A stretch of 64,000 bases of DNA. Origin: Spongilla lacustris. Taxonomy: Eukaryota > Porifera > Demospongiae > Spongillida > Spongillidae. A program made the position numbers and the translations under genes. The notes below the pieces were generated by a model that had not been told where the DNA came from, did no database searches, and was given only the letters and a program-made list of their open reading frames with translations. Location: assembly GCA_949361645.1 (NCBI GenBank), contig OX442429.1:6584290-6648289 (forward strand). Reading direction: 5' to 3'. Positions 21,348 through 51,935 of the stretch are shown here, piece after piece. Every line of letters begins with the position of its first letter. Position 1 is the first letter of the stretch.

Positions 21348-23266
21348 ATGCGTGCTGACGGATGGAAGTTTTTACCTCGCCTTTTCAAATTTCGTCACCT
21401 GGAGTTCGATAGTGCTACACAGCAGCTTCTATGGACAGTGATCAACCCACGCAAATTGTACAGCACACCCACCCCGCTCTCTTCTCCCTCCCTCATTCAT
21501 TAACAATACAACCCTTGGCCTTTTCCCAGGTACCGGTACCACCAGAACCTCCGCGGTGAGTGACCTTGCCAGAGTGTCTGTGTCGTGCATTTTTTTCAAT
21601 GGTCGCGATACCCCAGAAGTGAGAGGGCAGTGGTTTAGAGACGACCCCGCATTTCTTCTGCTCATTCTCGTATTCCAAACTGGTCAGTCCACCTGCATAA
21701 CGCTTAATAACAAAGGTGTCATATTTTGTCGCCTTTCAACAGTATCTGTCATAGCTTACACCGTGTGGCTGCACACCCACGTAAGGGGGTTCTTTCTCGC
21801 CCTCCTCTGGGCGTGGCTTGTAGACTGCATCCTGTCGGGCATTTTGGTCGCTTCGTGCACCTGGTGAGTTAGTCTACCAAGCCTGCTATTGTCATAACTG
21901 TTGTCCACGCCCTGTTAAAAGGCTGTGTCTCAAGATACTGGCCACAAGACTTACTCTTGTGCCAGCTATCCCTGAGTGGGCATACTGCTTTGATATTCAC
22001 CTCAATGCATTCTTCCCCATGGCTCTTGGGATCTATGGCGTGCAGGGGCTGTTTCTCCCATGTGAGTGTGTGTCTGTAGTGTGTGTGTGCTTGTGTGTGT
22101 ATGTGTGCATGTATGTGTGTATGCATGTGTGTGTATGTGCATGTGTTTGTGTGTGTGTGCATGTGTGTGTGCATGAATGTGTGCATGTGTGTATGTGCAT
22201 GTGTATGTGTGTGCATGTGCATGTGCATGTGTGTGCATGTATGTGTGTGCATGTGTATGTGTGTGTGCATGTGTATGTGCATGTGTATGCTTACAGTGGG
22301 TCAGCGGTGTGCATTTAGTAATATGCTTAGATATAAGTGTGGGAATGTCATGTTAAGTGTGGGAATGTCATGTAAGTTGGCATACAGAGTTTTCCTACAT
22401 GCATACATCGTGTACATTACTACATACATGTATATGTGCATGTGTGCGCAAACATTACTTCCATTTGTGTCATCTCTTCTGCTGGCATACAACCTCTTCT
22501 TTCCCATTACCAGTGCTTACTCATCACAGCTGGATTTCGTTGCTGGTGGCCAACATCCTGTGGAGCATCTCAATTGTCTACTACATCTACATAACATTTC
22601 TGGGCTATGCAAGTGAGGAGGGAAGCAAGCAGGGTGTATTGGGGGGGGGGGGGCCAAGTCTCACAGGATGTATTGGGTGGGGCCAAGTCTCACAGGATGT
22701 ATTGGGCGTGGTCAAAGCTTCATGGGAGTGCATCATTGATTTTTTTTGTTCGAGTGTTGGAAGTGAGATGGAGAGAATGGCAATGGATTCAGACTATCCC
22801 TGTGAAAGTAGGAGTTTTAACTATAACCCTAAAACCCAGTTAGCAACTTATAGTGACTTTTTTTGGGGGGAAGGGGAGGAGGGGCTTGGAAGGGCAACAT
22901 TGTCGAATTATACCATTCATTACTGCATAGTCATGTCACTGCCCTGTTTTGTAGTAAGTCCCTCCATGCACATACATCATGATGTCTTAATCCCTAAGCT
23001 TTCTCGGTTCTTGATCCTTATATACCCTTCCCTTCACATCCTCACCCATTTTGATATATTAAGCCCCTCCTCCCCTCTCCCTACCCATGTTTCATTCCTT
23101 CTTTTTTTCCCCCTTTAACCCTTTCATAGCTGTCCCCATCCATAATGCCGTGGTTATCCTCTATGCTGTGTTACCAGTCATGCTTCTATTCATCTTGGCA
23201 CTACCATTCAAGTGGAACTTCTCATTGTGGTTTGAAAACTACTACAGTTGGAGAATTGGACAGTGA
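21348..23266 (+). CDS. UNC50: UNC-50 homologue, 7 exons
   Basis: Multi-pass membrane protein of the early secretory pathway; UNC-50 supports nicotinic receptor assembly in C. elegans and its relatives act at the Golgi. Exons are 21348-21457, 21530-21555, 21617-21682, 21743-21863, 21922-22061, 22514-22612 and 23130-23266, totalling 699 nt for 232 residues against 259 in human. Diagnostic matches are FKFRHLEFDSA, RGQWFRDDPAFLLL, LLWAWLVDCILSGILVAS, WAYCFDIHLNAFFP, LLVANILWSISIVYYIY and ALPFKWNFSLWFENYY. Five hydrophobic segments fit the family. The second exon is only 26 bases and is needed to join the RKL and RGQW segments in frame. The gene ends about 105 bases from the stop of the convergent INPP4 gene. 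Confidence 0.93.
22062..22300. repeat. (GT)n-(CATG) array in UNC50 intron
   Basis: GT dinucleotides interrupted by ATG and CATG, starting at the donor of the exon ending at 22061. The reading frames through it are artefacts. Confidence 0.85.
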
Positions 23267-23371
23267 TACCACAGAACACAAACAGTCATTTCTGCACAAT
23301 TGTATATATTATAGAGCCATCTGTACACCTTTTGTTTGGAGAGGGGGAGGGGTAGAAAGGAATGAACACAC

Positions 23372-37984
<14,613 letters not shown>

Positions 37985-38099
37985 CCCAATTTGGTGTTGC
38001 CTTTCCTTCACGATCGGACGTTATTTGTTGTTGTTTACTGGCATGGCTAAAATTAAACTTGACGTGTGCTTAACCCAGCCTTCGTCACGTGCTCCTGGT
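37985..38099. promoter_or_regulatory. Shared divergent promoter region INPP4 / COA5
   Basis: Only 115 bases separate the start codon of INPP4 (minus strand) from that of COA5 (plus strand). The span includes 5' untranslated sequence of both, so the transcripts probably begin from one bidirectional promoter. No TATA box is evident; promoter use is inferred from spacing alone. Confidence 0.6.
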
Positions 38100-38446
38100 A
38101 TGGCAGAAAACACCGAGAGCGGGAAACGAGCGTGCAGCGGCTTGCGAGAGGAACTGCTTGACTGCCTGAAAAAGAGCGACTGCGTTCAGAAGGTAAAAGC
38201 AGTGCATTTTTGGCCATCAAGGATTGCTCGCTTCCCCACTAGCATGGATTGACTCCAAGACAGTGCCTACAAGAGGGAGCGCCTGACCAGAATCCCGAAT
38301 GCAACTCTCTGCACGTTGCCTTCTTCGAATGCAAGCGCTCACTCGTTAGTATGGCGTGAGTATGTACTTCTCTCTCGGGTCGCCAGTGTTTCTCTTTCTC
38401 ACAGCTGGACAACAGAACGCGGTTTCGTGGAAAGAAAGGTTACTGA
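38100..38446 (+). CDS. COA5: Cytochrome c oxidase assembly factor 5 (PET191), 3 exons
   Basis: Small twin-CX9C protein of the mitochondrial intermembrane space needed to assemble complex IV. Exons are 38100-38192, 38243-38344 and 38405-38446, giving 78 residues against 74 in human. Key segments are ACSGLREELLDCLKKSDCVQ (first cysteine pair), TPRQCLQEG, ECNSLHVAFFECKRSL (second pair) and the end LDNRTRFRGKKGY, which matches the family C-terminus closely. The second donor is taken as GTTAGT at 38345 because it keeps phase and joins KRSL to LDNR as in the family. An in-frame ATG at 38043 would add 19 residues; the shorter start suits the family better. Confidence 0.93.
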
Positions 38447-39005
38447 ATTTACCTTTCAACTTCAAATCTAAACGCAGATTAATTAGCAATGCGGAGAATG
38501 AAAGCTAATCATGTATTTTGCTGTGCAATAATTGTTATACGGTATTATGTAATTATAAATTTGTTAGCACGTTTGCAAAGTTTTACTCTAATACAAATTA
38601 AAGAATCTCATATTATTACCTTCCGTCGCACTTAATTCGTTCATTTGGGGGGAGGGCTTCTAATTTCTAATAAATACAACACCAATCTATACGACCAGAT
38701 TCTGAACTAAATTCTGTTCCAGAAGCAATACAGGGTAGTACAACCTGGTACGAATACATGATAATTTCTATTTATACGTAGCCACCGATATACGGACCGG
38801 AAATGAAAATAAGTTCATTAACGTCCTACTCACACGAGTGGAAGCGAAGAGATTCGAGCGAGCGAGACAAGCGTGCGAATTGCACACCTTTCGACGACCC
38901 TTTTTGGGAATCTAAGTTGAGAAAGTCAATCACAGTGACGATTTGTCACGAAAGAAGTCGAACTGATCACAAAAGTAGTTGCTTTTTAAAAAAGAAGTTT
39001 TCAAG
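38447..39005. other. Intergenic/5' flanking stretch
   Basis: AT-rich for most of its length, with no coding signal. It contains the probable COA5 3' end and the promoter and 5' UTR of the next gene. I see no specific element that I can support. Confidence 0.5.
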
Positions 39006-39677
39006 ATGGCGCTGACCAATACTGTATTCAACCCAGCTGACTCCCTGTTGAGTTTCATGAACCGGACTACGAGTAACATTCACGATGCGATGAATAGCGG
39101 AAAGACAAAAAGGAAGGTGAACATTCGAAGATTCATTTCCAAAAACGTGAACAAACCTCAAAAAAAACGGCTCCAGGCCCCGAACAAGCCCAAGGCGGTA
39201 GCTGAGACAAAGCCACCTCTGGCTGCACCCACTCCCCTAAGCGACAAGTGCCAACCTCGGCCAGCTCAAAACAATCCTGAGTCGTGTTGCAACCACTGCT
39301 ATCACCCAACTGAATCACAAACGGTGGCTATCGACGCGGAGGTAAACGACGTCTTGTCCGTGTTGGGCGTAGATGAACCGGATATTGCTCGGGAGAACTT
39401 CGGCTCGCAGACTTCGCTAGGACATCAGGTAATGATAGCTGAGTACCCCTACTCTCCGATTTCCACGTATTCTGATTGCTCTGAAGAGTGGTTTGACTCA
39501 GCGTATTCCTCACCATCCTGCAGCAGCAATGCGTACTTGACACCACCAACGGACGTTTGCGAACTAGTGTTGCAGCGGTCTCCAGCGTATCCTGCTGGCA
39601 ACCCGGTTTATGACCAAGGACTGCCTGTAACGCCGACATTATTCGAGGTTTTAGACTCTTTCGGGTGGTCAGTATGA
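39006..39677 (+). CDS. FAM181-like protein, intronless
   Basis: A 223-residue single-exon protein. Residues about 12-50 (SLLSFMNRTTSNIHDAMN, then KRKVNIRRFISKNVNK) resemble the N-terminal conserved block of vertebrate FAM181A/B (LL-F-N-SS-I--AL, then a basic R-V--R+++-K motif). FAM181 proteins are reported to bind TEAD transcription factors. The middle is rich in proline, serine and cysteine and looks disordered; the C-terminus (LPVTPTLFEVLDSFGWSV) is hydrophobic and could be a partner-binding motif. The start is the ATG in AAGATGG, two codons after a stop-free run. An ATTAAA signal lies at 39745, only about 25 bases before the next gene. The link to FAM181 rests on one short block, so it is tentative. 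Confidence 0.6.
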   Translation: MALTNTVFNPADSLLSFMNRTTSNIHDAMNSGKTKRKVNIRRFISKNVNKPQKKRLQAPNKPKAVAETKPPLAAPTPLSDKCQPRPAQNNPESCCNHCYHPTESQTVAIDAEVNDVLSVLGVDEPDIARENFGSQTSLGHQVMIAEYPYSPISTYSDCSEEWFDSAYSSPSCSSNAYLTPPTDVCELVLQRSPAYPAGNPVYDQGLPVTPTLFEVLDSFGWSV

Positions 39678-39744
39678 TAGAATTTCTGTATGTATTGTAT
39701 GTGTTGCATTGTACGTGACTGGACGCCATCTTGGTGTCCCACAC

Positions 39745-39750
39745 ATTAAA
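39745..39750 (+). terminator. Poly(A) signal ATTAAA of the FAM181-like gene
   Basis: ATTAAA 68 bases after the stop codon, immediately before the MAT2B start at 39773. The two genes are therefore almost abutting in the same direction. Confidence 0.5.
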
Positions 39751-39772
39751 AAATTAAACTTATGACTAAAAT

Positions 39773-40675
39773 ATGGCAACCAAACGCGTGGTGGTGACCG
39801 GCGCGTCAGGATTATTAGGAAGAGAAGTCTTTAAGCATTTCAAGGACGGAGGGTGGAATGCTACAGGACTCGCTTATTCTAGGGCTGAGGCAGGTCTTCA
39901 GCGCGTGGACCTTCGCAATAAGACAGAAGTGGAACTAGCCTTGAACGACTATTCCCCCTCCGTTGTAGTGCACTGCGCTGCGGAGAGGCGTCCGGACGTA
40001 GTCGATAGCCAGAAAGAAGCTGTGCTCGCCCTGAACGTGACCGCTACGGACCTATTGGCTAAGCTGTGCGACGAGAGAGGAATTTTTCTTTTGTACATAA
40101 GCACGGACTATGTGTTCGATGGAACCAAACCTCCTTACAAGCCTGACGACACTCCCAATCCCCTTAATGCGTACGGTCTGACTAAGTACGAAGGAGAAAA
40201 GGTTGTTCTGAAAGTTCCTCGGAACGTTGCCTTACGAGTTCCCATTCTGTATGGTGACGTGCTCAGCCCAGAGGAGAGCGCAGTCACGTGCCTTCTTTCC
40301 TCGGTCCTGAACACTACCAAACAAGCGAGTATGTCAGACTACGAACAACGCTATCCTACCCACACATCGGACGTAGCACGGATATGTGTCGGTATGGCAG
40401 AAGCGTTTCACCGAGGTGTCGACATCGGGGGGATATGGCATTGGAGTGGCACAGAATCCCACACTAAGTACACAATGGCTTGCACCATTGCAGACCTCTT
40501 TGGGTACCCATCCAGCCATCTTGTCCCTGTGAAACAACCGTCACCAGGAACCCCCAGGCCTCACGACTCGCATCTAGACTGCACCAAGACAGAGCTGGTG
40601 TTCGGTGGTGACAGGATTCGGTTTAGGGACGGCCTCAAAGCCGCTCTCGCCCGTTTCATTCCAGCATCCTCATGA
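39773..40675 (+). CDS. MAT2B: Methionine adenosyltransferase 2 subunit beta, intronless
   Basis: Regulatory subunit of S-adenosylmethionine synthetase, an NADP-binding extended SDR protein related to dTDP-4-dehydrorhamnose reductase. The 300-residue frame is uninterrupted. It shows the Rossmann motif VVVTGASGLLGREV at residues 6-19, VVHCAAERRPDVVDSQ, YISTDYVFDGTKPPY, the YGLTKYEGEKVVL segment holding the SDR Tyr and Lys, RVPILYGDV, and IWHWSGTESHTKYTMA near the end. Length compares with 334 in human. The gene has no introns although its neighbours are spliced, which could reflect an old retrocopy or simple intron loss. Its start lies only 95 bases after the FAM181-like stop. Confidence 0.95.
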   Translation: MATKRVVVTGASGLLGREVFKHFKDGGWNATGLAYSRAEAGLQRVDLRNKTEVELALNDYSPSVVVHCAAERRPDVVDSQKEAVLALNVTATDLLAKLCDERGIFLLYISTDYVFDGTKPPYKPDDTPNPLNAYGLTKYEGEKVVLKVPRNVALRVPILYGDVLSPEESAVTCLLSSVLNTTKQASMSDYEQRYPTHTSDVARICVGMAEAFHRGVDIGGIWHWSGTESHTKYTMACTIADLFGYPSSHLVPVKQPSPGTPRPHDSHLDCTKTELVFGGDRIRFRDGLKAALARFIPASS

Positions 40676-40842
40676 GGATTGACACATGTTGGAATTTGTA
40701 AGACAGCGTGCATTTAATAGGCCCTACCTGACCAATCGCATCACGCGGTGGGTTGTACAATTGAGAAAAATGTAATCGATAATCATAGGTAGCGTCGTGA
40801 GCTTGACTGTTTATTCTTCGGCGAAGGCGGGGTAGCGAGGGT

Positions 40843-41826
40843 ATGGCAAGCGGCCGAAACTTTACCGAAAACAGTGCAAGAGATACTTCCTTGGCAGTAC
40901 AGGAAGCTCAGGCTTGGATAGAGGTAAGAGCCACTCGTCTCCGCAACTACTTCGCTGGCGTTTAACGTTGCTTTCAATCCCGTCCGAACGAAATTATAAT
41001 AATGATATTAAAAGGCCGTCACTCAGCAGAAGTTTAAACAGTCCTTCCGCGAGTCGTTGGAGGATGGGGTTATCCTGTGCGAGTGAGTTGTGCGGGTTCT
41101 CGATTTGGTTAACAACCCGTCGGCGTGTGTGTGGTGTGTTAGTGTACGTGTGTGTTCGCCGCATGATAATAAATAACGTCTCACGAATACCCCCCACAGG
41201 TTGATTCAGACCATTCGCCCGGGCTGTGTCCGCAAAATCAACCGGCGTTCGAACCCCATAGCCCACTTGGTAACGATACACTTGCTTACTCGTGCGTAGG
41301 CTGCGTCGTTACACGCACTGCACACACCCGCCCTTCTAGGACAACATCAGGCAGTTCCTTGGCGCGTGCAAAGAACTGGGACTAAAAGACGCTCAACTGT
41401 TTGAGGTCACAGACCTCCAGCCACCAAGCACGTTGGCGAGGAAGGAGTCGTCCAATAAGTAAGCGGAGATGCGTTCTGCCGCTTCCCACCCTCTCCCTCC
41501 TCTCTTCTCTCCCTTGCCTTCCTTCCCTTATATCACTTTTTTAATAAATAAAAATCAAATCATATAGTGTGCTGCGACGGAGCGATGCCGTCCGTCATAT
41601 TCGTAATGTAAGTATGTTATTAGAAGCAGATAGTGTGTTGAATCAACACATGGCATGCATGCGCCACCCTCCCACCAGGTTTGTGTTACCCTCTTCTGGT
41701 TGGGCAATGTTGTATCCACGCTGAAAGACTACACTGGGCCACAACTGGATCTCAAAGCATTCAAGGAGATCCTGGCAGGGGGGGAGGATGAGGTAGGGTC
41801 ACCCATCACCTTCTCTCCCGCTTTGC

Positions 41827-41875
<49 letters not shown>

Positions 41876-44800
41876 CACACTCTCTCTCTCCTCCACCTTT
41901 GCACTCTTCCATTCCCTTTGCCCAATATCCTTCTCTCTGCAACTTGCTGTATGTTTTGATTGTTTCACAGCGTGCAGAGCCACCATTGCATTCAGGATCT
42001 AATACAGAGGAGGCACTGCCGCATTCAGGCACTAGAATGGAAGCATTTTCTGAGGACAATGTAAGATCATACCATGAGTAAAAACAACATGCACACACAC
42101 ACATAAGCACCATTCCACATGAATTGCAGGAAGAGACCACCTCAAGCCCACCTCCTGAACCTCTTAGCACTAACTTTGGACTGACCTTTGAGCAGGAGCA
42201 GACAGCAGACCAGCTCCTGGCCGACATACAGAATGCGGTTGATGAGATGCTCAACACTTACAAGCCCTCTGCAGCTCCTGACCTGCCCCCTGAGCGGTCT
42301 CCCACACCAGAGCTGGACAGTCTTCCCTTCATCGAGAGCCCCGTGGACGGACCACTCAAGACTATCACCATCAACATGAGGAGCAGGGGTGGGGGTTTTG
42401 GGTGTCAGGTTGTGGGTGGAGCAGACACACAGACCAGCGCTAAGGTTGAATTGGTTGTTCCCGGGAGTGCCGCAGAAGGGGCGGGGCTGATGGCTGGGGA
42501 CTGCATTGCAAGCATTGATGGTAGGAACGTGGACAACCTGACCCACATGGAGATTGTGAATCTCATAAGAAAGGTAGGGAGTTGTGGCCTTGTGACTGTA
42601 CTATTATTGTTGTTTGGTGTTTAAGCTAGAAATGTATTAAGCTGAATATAGACCTAGGGTGTAGTGGTGATGAGGTGAGGGTGTAGTGGTGAGGAGGTGA
42701 GGGTGTAGTGGTGAGGAGGTGAGGGTGTAGTGGTGATGAGGTGAGGGTGTAGTGGTGATGAGGTGATGGCATAGTGGTGATGTAGTGTATGGTTAAGTGA
42801 TGTGTGCATGCACGATGCTATGTGCACGTGGTACTATTTGTTATGTACGTGACAGTGGGAAATAATGTTTGTTGCATTTCCCTTTTTTCCCGCAGGGTGG
42901 GGCTGCAGGTGGGGTTATCCTGAGTGTGCTGAGAGGTGTCCAGCTAGAGGGTAAGGCACACACATACCATGCAAATACACATGCACCATGCACATGCACA
43001 CACACATGCACCATGCACATGCACCATGCACATGCACACATGCACACATGCACATACACATGCACACTTACAGTTGTACATAGATGTGGTTGCACAGAGA
43101 GTGAGATAGTGAAAGGCTTGTATTGTACACACACGCACACACACAGAAACATGTACCTATGCATGCATGCGCATACAAACACACACATGCACGTATGTTC
43201 ATGTACGTACATTTAAACAAATGCACGCACCTGCATGCATGCTTGGATGCTCACGTCATTCCCTCTCCACACCAGTACCCCACGAGCAGGACATTGGCAT
43301 CCCCACAGACTTTGTGGAAACGCGTGACATTGCGCATTCAGCCGAGCGCTCTCTGGATAGCTTGGAGTGGGCAGAAACCGTAAACCTGGGAATGGGGTTG
43401 GATGAAAACAAGCAGGTGTCAATTGGAAACAGTGATGAGGGTGAAAGACACTTTACAAATGTGAACAGCATTCCCAGCCAACCTTCACAAGGCCTGACAG
43501 AAGAACAAGTCCAACCCGCTCAGTTCATCCAACCTGCAGTAGCTCGTATTGAATCGCAGAACCAGTTTCAAAAGCTGGGCGCTCAGCCGCAGTCGTTGAA
43601 CCAGCAAAGCGTGTCCAGCAAGACGATACATGTGGTGCATACGTCCTGGGCAGGCAGTGCGACGCAGCCACAACAAGTGTCCGTGCTGCCTCCAGCAGAG
43701 CCGACATTCCCACAGAATGGTGTCCAAGATGGCAGGAAGTCTGCGGAAAAGGTGGCCATGTTTTCTGTAGCCGAAGAACCGAAGGAAGATAGAACTAGAA
43801 CTTATAAGTATGCAATGCCAAAAGTTGCCAGCCTCGATTTCCATGAAAATCCTCCTCCCCAGACCTTGCCAAAAGTTGCCAGCTTCGATTTGCAGGGAAA
43901 GGCTCCTCCCCAGACCACAAGTTCTCAGTTGTCACAAGTAGCTAGGACTACTGCTCCTCCCCAGACCCCTGAAAATCTACAAACTGTCTCTTCTCAGCTT
44001 TCTGCCTCTTCCCAGGGTGTTGCTCCTCCCCAGACCTCACCTCTCCAGCTGTCTGCTCTTAATCCTATGGTCGCTCCTCCCCAGACCTCTGTGCCTCTCC
44101 AATCTAACCAGACGATCACTCTTCCCCAGACCTCTGTGTCTCTCCAATCTAACCAGACGATCACTCTTCCCCAGACCTCTGTGCCTCTCCAGACAATCAC
44201 TCTTCCTCAGACCACTGTACCTCTCCAATCTAGCCAGACGATCACTCTTCTCCAGACTTCAAGTGCCGCAGAGACGGTCGCACCTCCAGTCACTCCCGAT
44301 GTGGAGCACCACGGCACCGTCAAAATCCAGAAGGTCCATCACACTCGCTGGACGCCTAAGAGCCAGCCGGATACGCAACGTGAATCTCAGAGCGAAGCGA
44401 CCACTCCGGCCAAGACGCCGACACAAAATGATCAGCGGAAGCTAAGCCTGACCAACGACAGTACGCCAGTCGGCCGGATGGGCGGGTCGCTGCCAAGGCA
44501 CGATCTGCAGCACCAGGCGTCGTCCTACTACCCGCAGCCGTCCGCACCAACGGGGCGCGTCGTGCAGCGGAGCATGTCGGACAGGCGGCAGAACGTGGTT
44601 CATCAACTCCCGCCACTACCGCAGCAGACGCAGACAACCGCGCCGCAGCAACAGCATCCGACGCAGGTGGCACTTGTGTCGCACGGACTCTACGCGACCG
44701 TGACGTACAAGCAGGACGCGTGCTCCCGGTGCCGCCGCTCCCTCCAACCCCCGGGATTCGTGATGACTATCGCCTCCCACAAGTTGCAGTTCCACATGGG

Positions 44801-45026
44801 GTGCTTCACGTGCTACGTCTGCCGCACTCCTCTGACGTACGACAGCCGTGGCGAGAGCCAGGTGCTGATACTGCGCGGGGAAGTACATTGCAAATTGTGT
44901 TCGTCTAACAACAAAGGTACGCCCCCTTTTAACACCAGTTTGCGCCCACTTTTTTTTTTAAATGGTTCTTTCTCGTTCTCCGTATCTTGCAGGTACGAAG
45001 ACTACGGAATGTTAAAGGGCACATGA
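40843..45026 (+). CDS. LMO7: LMO7-like CH-PDZ-LIM protein, about 11 exons
   Basis: Likely actin-linked scaffold of cell junctions, by analogy with LMO7. Exons: 40843-40923 (start MASGRNFTEN), 41015-41082, 41200-41269, 41340-41458, 41567-41609 and about 41680-41791 form a calponin-homology domain (LEDGVILCELIQ, DNIRQFLGACKELG, VCVTLFWLGNV); 41971-42060; 42129-42572 encodes a PDZ domain (GGGFGCQVVGGADT, AGDCIASIDGRNVDNLTH); 42896-42950; 43276-44915 is a long, low-complexity exon rich in Gln, Pro and Ser; the last exon, 44993-45026, ends KGT. One LIM domain is at 44715-44900 (CSRCRRSL, then H-C and C-x2-C pairs). Internal repeats near 44010-44270 are built on PPQTS/LPQTSVPLQ. Confidence 0.88.
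42655..42785. repeat. 22-bp tandem repeat (GAGGTGAGGGTGTAGTGGTGAT)
   Basis: About six copies in the intron between the PDZ-encoding exon and the next exon of the LMO7-like gene. Confidence 0.9.
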
Positions 45027-45234
45027 ATAGTAGAATAGATCCCTCTATGTTAGGCACATTCATCGTAGATTCGCGTGATTTCTTGTGTAACGCCTTCTTT
45101 TACTGGACTCATTATTTGTAACAAACATTTGACCGAGACAGTCTACAAACTATGATATATATATATATATACACTAGAAGTGCGAGTTTTTCTTTGGTTG
45201 GCTATAAACAGAACAAAATATATAGATGAGCTAT

Positions 45235-45421
45235 TCATTTTGCCGACTTCTCTTGCTTGATAACTGCGAAAAACAAAATTAGGGGGCGTAAACCTAAACC
45301 TGCGCATAATGCGTGACTTACTTTCCGCTGTAGGTAGAGGATTCTTTTCCTTAACTTCTGTGTGCTTGAGCTTCTTCTTGTCGAAAGATGCAACGGCGCT
45401 CACATCGGGTTTGTCAGCCAT
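45235..45421 (-). CDS. TMSB: Thymosin beta, 2 exons
   Basis: G-actin sequestering peptide. Minus-strand exons 45322-45421 and 45235-45263 join to 129 nt, giving 42 residues, the usual length of a single-repeat beta-thymosin. The sequence has [20 protein letters not shown], the actin-binding [13 protein letters not shown] segment, and an end like IKQEKSAK. The intron is 58 bases and the last exon only 29. Many invertebrates carry multi-repeat thymosins; this copy has one module. Confidence 0.92.
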
Positions 45422-45699
45422 AGTACTGAAGATTATGAACCCTGCGGTGAATAATAGAGAATATATTTCAAGTAAAGCAAAGCGCATTAGCTGCAGCTAC
45501 TGCAGGTCAAACGAGCCTTTCGAGCGCAATAACGCGTGCAACGCACCTACCCAAGCAAGACGACAAACTCTCAGCAAAAAGAGGTGGTCCGAAAATGGAT
45601 TTATTCCGGATTCATGCGCTCACGTGAAAGCGTTTGATTGGTCGATCTGCGCAAATGTTTAATATTAAAATGCGCAAGACACCCAGGCCTGAGCTGCCG

Positions 45700-46373
45700 C
45701 TATTGATTAATAAAATCATATTCTCTGTTGGACTTCAGTGTTACTTCTAGGATCCCCTTGTCACTCAGCCATCTTGCCTTGCTTGTATCTGGGTGTACTT
45801 TATGAGGGAGGTGCAACCCTAACCTGCTGTATAGAACACACACACACACCACACACACACACACACAACGCGGTACATTAAAACACACAGACACACATAC
45901 ATTGCATACAGTTCGCTACCCTGTGCCTCCCAACCTCCCCTGCTCTAAAAAACATGCTCTTCTTGAACAACCTCACTCTCTCTTGAACAGCCACTCACAG
46001 TTGACAGTAGAGATATATAGGTACATGCACTAGAAGAAGTTGTATTTAAAATTAATGGTTTCATAAAGGAAAAGGTTACACACCCTCAAGCCTTTTACAA
46101 GACACACGTGTGTGCACACACACAACTCGCACAAGTTTGCACGCATGCATCCATTATAACAGCATTCGTACATGTAGAAATGCAAGGACGTTTAGGAAAC
46201 TCACTACTGTGGAGTTCTGCAATCCAGGAATGACTCAGTAACATCCAAATTTACCTGCTTGAAGTCTGTGCCTGGCAATTTGATTTTCACCTGAAACACA
46301 CGTGCATGAGTATGTGTATGTGTATGTGTGTGTGTTTTTATGTGTGCAAGTATTATGTATGCATATGATGTGT

Positions 46374-46439
<66 letters not shown>

Positions 46440-46937
46440 GGTAGTACTCCTTACAAGACAGTGGTTGCTACACATGTACATACCACCAGGTCCTCACATG
46501 ATGCTGTCGCAGGGTTCTTCAAACCCATGCCAAGAAACACGTCTTCTGTAGTCACAGCTTGTTTAAAAACAAGCTCGTATCTATGAGCGCAATTTAAAAC
46601 AGTAACGTCCAACTCCTGCTCAAGCAACACGGCCCCAGGCTCACTCGGGTTGTGGTCTGGGGTCCTCATAGTCAAACTGCTGGCCCACTCCAACTTCTTC
46701 TTCTGACCAAATATCCTTGGAAGCTTTGGAAGGCTCACTAATGCTACTTCCAGCTGTTCGCCCTATACAACTCGGATTAGCGTAGGGAGAAGGGCGTAAG
46801 TCCAGCTGCCGATAAAGGGAAACGGTCCATATGCAGTATGTGCACTTGGACTAAAAGTGCACCTCTGACTCCTGTTCTGTTTCCTCGCCTGGAGGCTTCA
46901 GGAGCTCAGCTAGAGCTGTTATGGATACGCCTTCCAT
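45700..46937 (-). CDS. DNAAF6: Dynein axonemal assembly factor 6 (PIH1D3)
   Basis: Cytoplasmic co-chaperone adaptor for assembling axonemal dynein arms with HSP90/HSP70. Minus-strand exons: about 46864-46937 (MEGVSITALAELLKPPGEE), 46490-46760 (YELVFKQAVTTEDVFLGMG, PATASCEDLVV), about 46215-46290 (VKIKLPGTDFKQVNLDVTE, FLDCRTP), and 45700-45835 (LPHKVHPDTSKARWLSDKG, ending EYDFINQ and TAG at 45700). The middle exon forms the PIH-CS region and the pattern matches human PIH1D3 closely. It is a marker of motile cilia. It is head to head with ABCE1, 74 bases apart. Confidence 0.92.
46365..46440. repeat. (GT)n microsatellite
   Basis: GT dinucleotide run in the DNAAF6 intron. Confidence 0.9.
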
Positions 46938-51935
<4,998 letters not shown>

